From Delphinapterus leucas (taxonomy: Eukaryota; Chordata; Mammalia; Artiodactyla; Monodontidae), in NCBI RefSeq assembly GCF_002288925.2, contig NW_022098050.1, positions 3,408,760 to 3,472,759 on the forward strand: a DNA stretch of 64,000 bases, in the 5' to 3' direction. Both the position numbers and the translations under genes were made by a program. Below the pieces are notes generated by a model that was not told where the DNA came from, searched no databases, and was given only the letters and a program-made list of their open reading frames with translations. Every line of letters starts with the position of its first letter. Positions within the stretch are counted from its first letter, which is position 1. Positions 36,256 through 47,414 of the stretch are shown piece after piece.

Positions 36256-37500
36256 CAATTATACCTAAATAAAGCTATTTTTAAAAAGCAGGGGAGTAAT
36301 TATTGGGTGGGTCCGAAAGTGATAGTCTCAGGTATTAAGCCTGAAAAAACTGACAGCAACAGGATACCATATGTATAATTGACCTCAGAATTCCCTCACA
36401 ATAGAGTAAAGCTAACTGTGTACTTGGGGCAAACGTGCTGAATTGTGCTGCCATGGTGAATAAAGCTTAGCATCAGAGAAAAGGAAGCCATCAGGAAAGG
36501 CAAGAATCCACAGGCATAATTTTTGGTGGAGAAATTCTCATCTCAGCCTCTTATATTTATGGTAGTGACAATGAATAAGAAATCTATTGACTGTGAACTG
36601 GCATGGGGAACTATCCAGGAATCTGCCATATTCTAGCTAGTTTCTGAGGGGTGGCACTGGATTTTTAACCTCTCTATCTGCAGCCTTTAGCCTTGTGCCT
36701 GGCACATAAGAGGCACCCAGTAAATATATGCTAAATAAACACATGAATAAACTAATTCCATTATGGGAAGAAATTATTATTAATAGCTAAAAAGCTTACT
36801 GCTTTTTTCAGTAGCTTACTTAGGTGGAAATTAGGCCAATAACACATTTTTCTTAGCAGCTAACTGTGGATTCAAATTTGCTACAGTTTGGAAAAGCAAT
36901 ATTTGGTGATTTCCAAATATAACAATCAAAAGATCTCTGCCACCAATTAAAATTATGGGTCCTAACCTGGCTATCTGAAACATTTAAAGTCATCAAAACA
37001 AAATTCAATGGTGAATTCTGTCTTGTAGAGACCAAGAGTGTACTTCTTTCTTTTTTTTTTTTTTAAATTACCTTCAGAGTGGCTGTCTAATTAAGGGAAG
37101 GGATGTAAAATTTCAAACACATGCTTATCTTGATATGAGTCAATGCATCATTTATTTTCCAAGTTTTAAAAACAGTTTGATTTGTTTGGCTTAGATGGTA
37201 TAAATAGGTTAGAGACATTGTAGATTAAAATATATAATGTGGGAATGATTGAAAAAAATCTCATCTAAATCATCTATTTCCTTTTTAAAAAATATAGAAT
37301 AACAGACTATTCTTTAAGTAGGAAATACATTTATTACTGCTTGACTTTTTAAAATATAATTTTCAATACTTTTTCTTTTCTTTATCCAAGGAAATGCATA
37401 CTTACTGAATTATATTTTTCCATTAGGTATAAATGAGAATTTAAGCAGAATCAAAGTTTAAGACTGAATTTGTCAGCCTGGCACTCTGTATCCTGGCCTG
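36256..37500. other. Intron 18 unique part within duplication copy 1
   Basis: AT-rich intronic DNA between the old L1 end and the minisatellite. No exon, RNA or named repeat is seen. Confidence 0.4.
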
Positions 37501-37671
37501 GCCTCACCTTTGTCCCATGGACTGGTGGGGCTCCCTGATGCTACAGTAGGTGCCTGCCACACAGCATGCCTTCCCTGGCTCCGGCCTCACCTTTGTCCCA
37601 TGGACTGGTGGGGCTCCCTGATGCTACAGTAGGTGCCTGCCACACAGCATGCCTTCCCTGGCTCCGGCCTC
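37501..37671. repeat. 83-bp minisatellite, copy 1
   Basis: Two full tandem copies of an 83-base GC-rich unit (from 37501 and 37584) plus the first five bases of a third (37667). The unit starts 'gcctcacctttgtcccatgg' and ends 'cttccctggctccg'. The right breakpoint of the large duplication lies 5 bases into the third unit. Confidence 0.95.
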
Positions 37672-40600
37672 AGGAGGCAAGAATATACAATGGAGAAAAG
37701 ACAGCCTCTTCAGTAAGTGGTGCTGGGAAAACTGGACAGCTACATGTAAAAGAATGAAATTAGAACACTCCCTAGCATTATACACAAAAATAAACTCAAA
37801 GTGGATTAAAGACCTAAATGTAAGGCCAGACACTATCAAATTCTTAGAGGAATACATAGGCAGAACACTCTATGACGTACATCACAGCAAGGTCCTTTTT
37901 GACCCACCTCCTAGAGAAATGGAAATAAAAAAAAATAAAGAAATGGGACCTAATGAAACTTAAAAGCTTTTGCACAGCAAAGGAAGCCATAAACAAGATG
38001 AAAAGACAACCCTCAGAATGGGAGAAAATATTTGCAAATGAAGGAACTGACAAAGAATTAATCTCCAAAATATACAGGCAGCTCACGCAGCTCAATATCA
38101 AAAGAACAAACAACCTAATCCAAAAATGGGCAGTAGACCTAAATAGACATTTCTCCAAAGAAGATATCCAGATTGCCAACAAACACATGAAAGGATGCTG
38201 AACATCACTAATCATTAGAGAAATGCAAATCAAAACTACAATGAGGTATCACCTCACACCAGTCAGTATGGCCATCATCAAAAAATCTACAGACAATAAA
38301 TGCTGGAGAGGGTGTGGAGGAAAGGGAACCCTCTTGCACTGTTGGTGGGAATGTAAATTCACACAGCCACTATGGAGAACAGTATGGAGGTTCCTTAAAA
38401 AACTAAGAATAGAATTACCATATGACCCAGCAATCCCACTACTGGGCATATACCTTGAGAAAACCATAATTTAAAAAGAGTCAGGCACCACAGTGTTTAT
38501 CACAGCTGTATTTACAATAGCCAGGACATGGAAGCAACCTAAGTGTCCATCAACAGATGAAGGGATAAAGAAGATGTGGCACATGTATACAATGGAGTAT
38601 TACTCAACCATAAAAAGATATGAAATTGAGTTATTTGTCATGAGGTCGATGGACACAGACGTAGAGAATAGACTTGAGTACATGGGGAGGGAGAAGGGTA
38701 AGCTGGGACGAAGTGAGAGAGTGGCATGGACACATATACACTACCAAATATAAAATAGATAGCTAGTGGTAAGCAGCCACATAGCACAGGGAGATCAGCT
38801 CGGTGCTTTGTGTCCACCTAGAGGGATGGGATAGGGATGGTTGGAGGCAGACGCAAGAGGGAGGAGATATGGGGATATATGTTTATGTATAGCTGACTCA
38901 CTTTGTTATACAGCAGAAACACACCATTGTAAAGCAATTATACTCCAGTAAAGATGTTAGGAAAAAAAAGAAGCAAGATCCATCTGCATGCTGCCTAAAT
39001 CAAATGTACTTCAAATGTAAAATCACAAATGGGTTAAAAGTAAAAGTATGTTAAAAGATGATAACTCTAATCCAAAGAAAGCTAAAGTGGCTATATAATA
39101 TCAGATCAAGTAGATTTTAGAGCAAAGACTATCATTGGGTATAAAGAAGGTCATTTCATAATGATGAAGGAGTCAATTAATTAGAGCAGGTAACAATTCT
39201 AAACATTACAGAACCAAATAATAGCTTTAAGATACATAAAGCAAAAATTAATAGAAGTACAAGGGAAATTAGACAAATCCACAATTTATAGTCAGGGATT
39301 TTAATACCTCTCTTTCAATAATAGAACACGTAGACAGAAAATCAGGAAGGATGGAGAAGACTTGAATAACACTATCAACCAACTTGACCTAATTGTCACT
39401 GATAGAACACTCCACCCAACCACAGTATTCTTCTCAACCTTCTTCTCAAATGAACATTTACCAAGATAAACTTGATTCTGGGCCATAAAATGTGTCTCAA
39501 TAAATTTAAAAGGAATCAGTTCAGACTAAGTATGTTCTCCAATTACAATGTAATTAAATTAGAAAGTAATAACAGAAAGATCACTGGAAAAATCTCCAGC
39601 AACATTGAAATTAAATAACCCATGAGTCAAAGAAGAAATCAAAGGGGAAATTAGAAAGTATTCTGAACTGAATGAAAATGAAAACACAACATATCAAGTA
39701 CTTCAGGGGAAATTTATAACACAAAAAGCCTATAACAGAAATAAGAAAGGTCTCAAATCAGTGATCTCAACTTCCATGTTAAGAAACATTCAACAAAATG
39801 TTGCTAAAGGAAATTTGAGAAGATATCAATAAATGAAGAGAAATGTCATGTTCATGAATTAGGAGACTTAATATTGTTAAAATGTTAATTCTTCCCAAGT
39901 TTATCTGTAGATTCAAAAACAATGCCAAATCAAAATCCCAGCAGGCATTTTTTTCACTAATTGACAAACGGATTATAAAAATTCACATGGAAGTGCAAAG
40001 AGTCTAGAATAGCCAAAACAAGTGTGAAAAGGAGCAAAGTTGGAGGACTAACAGTTCCTGATTTCAAGACTTATATCAAAGCTACAGTAGTCAAGACAGT
40101 GTGGTACTGGCACAAGATAAACAGATCAAAGGAACAGAATACAGAGTCCAGAAATAGGCTCACACATAAAAACTCAATTGCTTTCTGACAAAGGTATGAA
40201 GGCAATTCAGTAGAGGACAGGATTTAAAAAAATTTTTTTCAAAAAATGGTGCTAGAACAATGGGATGTCCATATGCGAAAAAAAGAACCTCAATCCATAC
40301 CTTTACCATATAAGAAATTAACTCAAAATAGAATACGACTCAGCAATATAAAGGAATGAACTATTGATACATGCATGGATGAATCTCAAAACAGTATCAG
40401 TTATTTGCTGAGTACAGCAGGGGGATGTGGGGTGTAGACAGGGATCACAGAGAGGCACAAAGAACCTTCTGCTGATAATGGCACTGTTCACTCTCTTGAT
40501 TGTGATTATGCTTTCACAGCTGTATATGTATGTCAAAACTAATCAGATTATATACTTCAAATATGTGTAGTTCATTATAGGTCAATTATACCTAAATAAA

Positions 40601-41998
40601 GCTATTTTTAAAAAGCAGGGGAATAATTATTGGGTGGGTCCGAAAGTGATAGTCTCAGGTATTAAGCCTGAAAAAACTGACAGCAACAGGATACCATATG
40701 TATAATTGACCTCAGAATTCCCTCACAATAGAGTAAAGCTAACTGTGTACTTGGGGCAAACGTGCTGAATTGTGCTGCCATGGTGAATAAAGCTTAGCAT
40801 CAGAGAAAAGGAAGCCATCAGGAAAGGCAAGAATCCACAGGCATAATTTTTGGTGGAGAAATTCTCATCTCAGCCTCTTATATTTATGGTAGTGACAATG
40901 AATAAGAAATCTATTGACTGTGAACTGGCATGGGGAACTATCCAGGAATCTGCCATATTCTAGCTAGTTTCTGAGGGGTGGCACTGGATTTTTAACCTCT
41001 CTATCTGCAGCCTTTAGCCTTGTGCCTGGCACATAAGAGGCACCCAGTAAATATATGCTAAATAAACACATGAATAAACTAATTCCATTATGGGAAGAAA
41101 TTATTATTAATAGCTAAAAAGCTTACTGCTTTTTTCAGTAGCTTACTTAGGTGGAAATTAGGCCAATAACACATTTTTCTTAGCAGCTAACTGTGGATTC
41201 AAATTTGCTACAGTTTGGAAAAGCAATATTTGGTGATTTCCAAATATAACAATCAAAAGATCTCTGCCACCAATTAAAATTATGGGTCCTAACCTGGCTA
41301 TCTGAAACATTTAAAGTCATCAAAACAAAATTCAATGGTGAATTCTGTCTTGTAGAGACCAAGAGTGTACTTCTTTCTTTTTTTTTTTTTTAAATTACCT
41401 TCAGAGTGGCTGTCTAATTAAGGGAAGGGATGTAAAATTTCAAACACATGCTTATCTTGATATGAGTCAATGCATCATTTATTTTCCAAGTTTTAAAAAC
41501 AGTTTGATTTGTTTGGCTTAGATGGTATAAATAGGTTAGAGACATTGTAGATTAAAATATATAATGTGGGAATGATTGAAAAAAATCTCATCTAAATCAT
41601 CTATTTCCTTTTTAAAAAATATAGAATAACAGACTATTCTTTAAGTAGGAAATACATTTATTACTGCTTGACTTTTTAAAATATAATTTTCAATACTTTT
41701 TCTTTTCTTTATCCAAGGAAATGCATACTTACTGAATTATATTTTTCCATTAGGTATAAATGAGAATTTAAGCAGAATCAAAGTTTAAGACTGAATTTGT
41801 CAGCCTGGCACTCTGTATCCTGGCCTGGCCTCACCTTTGTCCCATGGACTGGTGGGGCTCCCTGATGCTACAGTAGGTGCCTGCCACACAGCATGCCTTC
41901 CCTGGCTCCGGCCTCACCTTTGTCCCATGGACTGGTGGGGCTCCCTGATGCTACAGTAGGTGCCTGCCACACAGCATGCCTTCCCTGGCTCCGGCCTC
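37672..41998 (+). repeat. 4327-bp tandem duplication, copy 2
   Basis: Direct copy of 33345-37671, joined head to tail with no spacer and no microhomology that I can see. The one difference I found is G36296 in copy 1 versus A40623 in copy 2. After 41998 the sequence turns into new intron DNA ('tcctgtcctgcgtatccaaa'). The L1 piece here is truncated by the duplication breakpoint, not by reverse transcription. Confidence 0.95.
41828..41998. repeat. 83-bp minisatellite, copy 2
   Basis: Same two full units and five-base start of a third as at 37501-37671, carried along by the large duplication. Confidence 0.95.
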
Positions 41999-42711
41999 TC
42001 CTGTCCTGCGTATCCAAATCCTACCAACTATGGACAATGCTGAAGACGGGAGAGCCTGAAAAGTTCCCTAAACTCGACCACGTATTCTACAATATGCATT
42101 TTCATTTGGTCAGAGGTGTGTTTCAAATATTTTTTTCTGCTGCTTCATTTCATTTTTCCTCCCCTTAGGTTCTTAGGTCTCCTGACTCCTTTACTTTTTA
42201 TCCTTCTCCCTCAGATTTGATTTTCTTTTCCAGACTCTTTCCCTGAGCTCTTTATAACTGAAAAAAGTTTTCACAGGAACACTATGAAGTATACTGGTGG
42301 AATATCTGTTAAATGTTCTGTTCTACTAGATGGAGAATCTAAAAAGTTCTTAAACCTTGATGAAATGTTCTAGCGACGCATGTTATAATTCTAAGGAGGA
42401 TAATAATTCTAAGTGTCCTTTGAGCCAGGTCACAGACATCTTTTGGGTACGGTAATCCAAACTTATAATTTTATAAAGATAAAAATGGTCATGAAGTAAT
42501 TTTTAGTAAAAGATAACAATATGGAGATTTGGGCTAAAATAACCTCTGAAATTTCTGAAGTAATTCTGAAAGGAATTTCAGAGTGGCATATACCTACAAA
42601 GATGGCAAAAGACAGGCTGTTTACTACCCTAAGGGCGGCTCCTGGTTTTACCTTCATCCTTTCCTCTTTCTTACCCCCTCACATTTTACAATTCATTGTC
42701 AACCAAAAATA
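41999..42711. other. RPGR intron 18, distal part
   Basis: Single-copy intron DNA after the duplication. A short inverted repeat around 42535-42580 ('acctctgaaatttctgaagt' against 'tctgaaaggaatttcagagt') could fold as a hairpin. No gene is seen. Confidence 0.4.
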
Positions 42712-43010
42712 TTTACTGAGCATCTACCATTTACCAGGAACTGTGATAAGTGCTAAGGATACACTAGAAAGTGAAACAGAAAATAGTTTATGTCCCCAAG
42801 GAGCTGAAGGCCAGTGGGGAGATACAGACATAAAGTAAATGAATATACAAATGACTATGTAATTGCAAACTGTGACAAATACTAAGAAGTATGAGAAAAG
42901 GGTGCTCTGTGAGAGAATAATAATGGGACATAATAATTTATATAAGTGCTGCTGGTTACAAAAGGCCTCTGTGTGGTAATGACATTTAAGCTGACACCTA
43001 GGTTGAATAA
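42712..43010 (+). repeat. L2-like LINE 3' fragment
   Basis: 'aatatttactgagcatctac', 'ccaggaactgtgataagtgc' and 'ggagctgaaggccagtgggg' match the ancient L2 LINE 3' region. It is a common non-coding fossil in mammalian introns. Confidence 0.5.
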
Positions 43011-43602
43011 GAATTAACAAGGCTTTTCATTTTTCTTGTCTTCCATGTTACCTCCTAACACTTCTACCTGGAAATGTGTTCTCAAGATTAAATAAAGTTT
43101 TTCTGCAAGTGGAAAGAGTAATTTACTTCCAAGAAGAAAAAATGTATCCATCAGATTTGTAACAACTCCAAAACAGGTACTAGGAGAGACTGGAGTAGCA
43201 TGTTGTGATGTTTTCTAAGCACAGTCACCTTTATTTTTTCATTCATCCTATTTCTTGGCTTTGCCTTACTCTCTTCTAGACTCTCAGGATACTATACTCT
43301 TATAATTTAAGCAGTAGAGTTCTTTTACATCTTTTATTGTATGATGAATCAGTATGCGTGGGATGATTGAAAGGAACATGCTATTTTTTTTTTTTGCAGA
43401 GCAATCTGAATCATAATCTAAAATCCAATAAGTAAATATGCACGTTAAAAATGTGAAACATCACCTGAAATTCGTCACATGTGCTTGAGTCATCAAAACT
43501 CATATTAAGGGAGTTAAATTATGTGGATCACTATATAAAAAGTAGTAGAAGCAATTCAATACTTTAGCCTTAACACTAAAATGAAAAATTCATTTCACTT
43601 AC

Positions 43603-43679
43603 CTTCTTTGATTTTTTTGTTGATTTACTATCTTCCAGGATTTCTGAAGAATTGCTCTTTGCACGATCATGCATATTTC
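43603..43679 (-). CDS. RPGR: RPGR exon 18
   Basis: 77-base exon, acceptor 'cctatcatag' and donor AAGAAG/GTAAGTG. The first two bases complete a Gly codon begun in exon 17. It then reads NMHDRAKSNSSEILEDSK and STKKSKK. Human RPGR has a matching stretch with SSSSEILE. The part is hydrophilic and low in structure, leading into the prenylated tail in exon 19. Phase 1 in and phase 0 out fit both neighbours. Confidence 0.9.
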
Positions 43680-44917
43680 CTATGATAGGATATATTTAGA
43701 AACATTTTTTCTAACTAATGAGAAAAAGAAAAGTCCTGAGGCTTTCAGTGAAACTCTATCAACCATGAATTATGGGGTAATACTAAAGGGTAGTGGACAA
43801 CTACATATTTCCTGAAAAATTAAGGCAAAAATCTCGGAATGACCTGACCAATGTTGTAAATGTTTAGATGACCAGTACTAAGTATAGCAAACGTAACAGT
43901 AAATGTTAGGGAAGACTTCTGTAAAATATAAATTACCTTTAAAAAAAATTAGCCTCATTGTAGTGAAATTATTTGTACTGAAACGGGCATGTCATTTTTT
44001 TGGTATTTCAAATTAATCCACATGTTATATAGTTGAATAATGATCTTTAAAGTAGACTCATGAAGCATATGCATTCTTCTAATTTTATATTATCAACAAC
44101 TTAAATCTTACATTTAATTTCTTTTTAACACTTTAGGTTATATGCTAAGAATACTTAGAGATGACAAATATTTTAACATTTTGCTTAAAATATTCTAAAA
44201 CTTACTACTCTTTTTGCAGAAGTTAGAAGGAAAAATGTATTAAGGGAACTATTCCTTCTTCTGCTTAAGTTCTGATCAGATATCCACTACCACAGACAGT
44301 TATTTGTAATGACATCGCAGCAAAAGGCCCACTGTGATGTGATGGTGTGGAAACATAATATAGGGGTCATATAGCAAAAGCACCAATGATTTGGGTGTAG
44401 AAACTGTAGGTCCCAAGGGCAGTCATGGTCTCCTCTGTTCTGTGGCACCTGTTCTCTGACACCAACAGCAAGGTTTGGGAAAGGACTCCTCTGAAACGCC
44501 TGTGGTAAGATCAAAGACTCAGGTCTCGGATCAGGGGGGAAATAACTGGATGGGCTGCTGTGGCTCTAGACCAGCCTGGACATCAGCGATGGGGTCTGGC
44601 AGTGCTCACCAGGCATATATATCAAGGTCTGGGACAAAAGCCCTATTTAATAATACTGATTGAAAAAAAAAAGTAGTAAAAAGGCTGTTCTAAACCACTT
44701 AACACTGACACATGAGCAGCCATGAAGAAGCTGTGGTGGTGATCAATGAGAACACATAAGCCTGTGTCACATATTTCATAGCTTATTATGAGGGTCATGT
44801 GACAATAAAAAGTGTAAAACAGAATACATACGTGTAAGTCATAATTCTTTAGTTAAAGCACATATATGCATAAATATCTGTATGTACATATGAACGTAGT
44901 AATCTATATATCTAGCC
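43680..44917. other. RPGR intron 17
   Basis: Mostly unremarkable intron DNA. It includes an A-run near 44664 and short unsupported frames at 44287-44663. Confidence 0.4.
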
Positions 44918-45124
44918 TTTTTTTTTTTTTTAGCAGTACGCGGGCCTCTCACTGTTGTGGCCTCTCCCGTTGCAGAGCACAGGCTCCGGACACGCAGGCT
45001 CAGCGGCCATGGCTCACGGGCCCAGCCTCTCCGCGGCATGTGGGATCCTCGCGGACCGGGGCATGAACCCGCGTCCCTTGCATCGGCAGGCGGATTCCCA
45101 ACCACTGCGCCACCAGGGAAGCCC
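44918..45124 (-). mobile_element. CHR-type SINE close to exon 17 donor
   Basis: Full-length minus-strand SINE, in the same sense as RPGR transcription. TATCTAGCCTTTT flanks it from 44909 and 45127. Its head lies about 50 bases downstream of the exon 17 splice donor, the closest mobile element to any RPGR exon here. Confidence 0.9.
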
Positions 45125-45174
45125 TGTATCTAGCCTTTTTAAAAGTATGCTTTTGAAGTCAAATGTGCTCACAC

Positions 45175-45232
45175 CTTTTGGATTTTCACTGTATTCACGA
45201 ATGGCCCGTTCCTCTCGGTTGGCTTTTGTGTC
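45175..45232 (-). CDS. RPGR: RPGR exon 17
   Basis: 58-base exon with acceptor 'ttgtttatag' and donor CCAAAAG/GTGTGAG. It reads DTKANREERAIREYSENPK and leaves one G for the next codon. Human RPGR has KANLEERAICEYNENPK in the same place. It belongs only to the constitutive isoform. Confidence 0.92.
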
Positions 45233-45431
45233 CTATAAACAATAAAGAAACAATATAATAAAAAACAGATTTGTGCTGAGCTAGAAAACCTAGTCTTGGT
45301 TTTAAGCAGGGTTCTAGAGTCAGTCTCTAGCTAACAACATAAACATGTGACAATTACTTCCCTTTGCAGGACTCCTGCCTTAGATGCTGGGTGATTGCTA
45401 ATGTCTTTCCTAGCTTAAAATTGCATGATTA

Positions 45432-45782
45432 GGGCTTCCCTGGTGGCGCAGTGGTTAAGAATCCACCTGCCAATGCAGGGTACACGGGTTTGAGCCCTGG
45501 TCTGGGAGGATCCCACATGCCGCGGAGCAACTAAGCCTGTGCGCCACAACTATTGAGCCTGCACTCTAGAGCCCACGAGCCACAGCTACTGAGCCCTCGT
45601 GCCACAACTACTGAAGCCCATGTGCCTAGGGCCTATGCTCCGCAACAAGAGAATCCACTGCAATGAGAAACCCACGCACCACAATGAAGAGTAGCCTCCG
45701 CTCGCCACAACTAAAGAAAGCCTGTGCAGCAACGAAGACCCAGTTCAGCCATAAATTTAAAAATATATAAATAAATAAATAA
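45432..45782 (+). mobile_element. Long CHR-type SINE
   Basis: Starts 'gggcttccctggtggcgcag' and ends in an (AAAT)n-like tail at about 45755-45782. It lies in RPGR intron 16, antisense to the gene, and is similar throughout to the copy at 28867-29211. Confidence 0.88.
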
Positions 45783-45997
45783 AGTTCCCTTAAAAAAAAC
45801 ATCGTATAATTAACAAGAATTGTATATTTAAGAATTCTACTCAAAGAAGATTCAGGAACATTAATTGGTATAGGAATTAGCTCAACATTTTATAATGTCA
45901 AATTGGAGTTTAATGAATCCTATGCTAAAGAATTTCAGGGACCACCATAACTGGAACTCATAAATGTTCTTTATAAAACAGAATCTTTCCCTCCCTC

Positions 45998-46197
45998 TTT
46001 TTTTTTAACATTTAATATTTAGTTATTTGGTTGTGCTGGGTCTTAGTTGTGGTAGGCAGGCTCCTTAGTTGCGGCATGTGGGCTCCTTAGTTGCGGCTTG
46101 CATGTGGGATCTAGTTCCCTGACCAGGGATCGGACCCGGGCCCCCTGCGTTGGGAGCGTGGAGTCTTAACCACTGCACCACCAGGGAAGTTCCATTG
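45998..46197 (-). mobile_element. Related tRNA-derived SINE with perfect target-site duplication
   Basis: Minus-strand element with T-rich tail left and head 'aacttccctggtggtgcagt' in reverse at right. TTCCCTCCCTC lies at 45987-45997 and 46198-46208, which fixes the ends. It belongs to the intermediate-length type and lies in intron 16. Confidence 0.88.
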
Positions 46198-46208
46198 TTC
46201 CCTCCCTC

Positions 46209-47249
46209 CGAAAGAAAACAATAACTGCTAGAACATATTTTTTCCTCAGTGAGAGGAAGGAGTCTTGGAAAAAGAAGGAAGCAAGGAAGAGAATGACCTC
46301 TTTAGCACAATACCATTTTGTAAATTGAAAAAAAATACACACAAAACAACAACACATGTTTTACAATTACACATTCAAATAAAAGGACGAGCATGTTTCA
46401 ATGGTTGGCTATGTTAGGGAAAAGGGGAATGAGGCTCAAAGGGAATCAATTTAAATAAAGAGAGAAGCACCTCGCACAGACCAGTGATGATAGTGTTTCA
46501 TCAATGAGAAGGCAGGATTAACTCAGAGCTCTTTGCAAGAGGTCCAAAAAATGAAATGAAAATGAATCAATACAGTATCATTCAGTTTGGGTTTCTGAAT
46601 TCCATACCTCTGAAATGAATCCAGAGTAGTGCTAGCAAACGAATGATTTCAAACCTACCGTCTCCTAGCAGGGTCACTCTTCTATCTGCCAAATGGAAGA
46701 GATGTTTTTGGCATCCCTAGCTCCACTTTCAGGATGACTTTCTCTTCCTCAGTGAGGCCTCCTCCCATTCCTCCTATGAATACTTTCTTCTATACCACAT
46801 CTCTGCAGAACTGATCACAACCTCAAACACTGCTGTGAACAACTTTTATTTGTCCATGTACATGTAAATATACACACGTATGTGTGCACATACACATCTC
46901 ATTTCTGCCACTAGTACTGGGCTGCTAACGTTGTAATTTTATCATTTCAAGGACCTGGGGCTGAACTTCTTCATTAATTTCTCAAGAGTGTACTAAACTG
47001 GCCCATATCAATCGATTTCCATTCATTTGAAGAACAGAATGCTACCAAGAAATCTGGAAAGAATGCTAGAGAAAAAAGGGTGTCTGATTCATAAATTTGT
47101 CAAAGCTTGTCCTATAGCACATGAACAAAGTTATTCATGGAAATATTTCTGTTCTCCAAGGAAGCTGGAATCTGCCCTCTGCAGAGACCAGGGGACCCAT
47201 ATGCTTTCTCTTGGGCAGGGTCTTGGGATTTAAGCACTTATCATCATAC
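46209..47249. other. RPGR intron 16, distal part
   Basis: No exon or named repeat recognised. The plus-strand frame 47027-47233 has no support. Confidence 0.4.
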
Positions 47250-47414
47250 CTTTTCAATGGCTGTCAATACCTTTTTAACTGAGTTGTCGGTTTCACTGTG
47301 GTCGTCTGCAGGAACACTTTTATTTTCTCCTGTAGCTTTCTTCTCGCCTTCTAGATATTCCTTAATTTCCTCATGCACGTCTTCTGGCTCATCATCTTCT
47401 GAAAATTCGTGATC
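47250..47414 (-). CDS. RPGR: RPGR exon 16
   Basis: 165-base exon, exactly 55 codons, with acceptor 'ttttgtcacag' and donor GAAAAG/GTATGATG. It opens DHEFSEDDEPEDVHEEIKEY and continues with an acidic stretch ending VKKVLTAIEK. Human exon 16 starts DHEFS and has a similar acidic run. It is spliced from the internal donor of exon 15 (57423) in the constitutive isoform and is absent from ORF15. Confidence 0.92.

Larger units (their letters stand above)
33345..37671 (+). repeat. 4327-bp tandem duplication, copy 1
   Basis: The unit runs from 'aggaggcaagaatatacaat' at 33345 to 'ggctccggcctc' at 37671. It contains the last 1.3 kb of the young L1, the old L1 3' piece, about 1.2 kb of intron DNA and the 83-bp minisatellite. 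Every open frame in it recurs at exactly +4327 with the same translation. Outside the unit the sequences differ at once (33344 a versus 37671 c), so the left boundary is exact. Confidence 0.95.
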
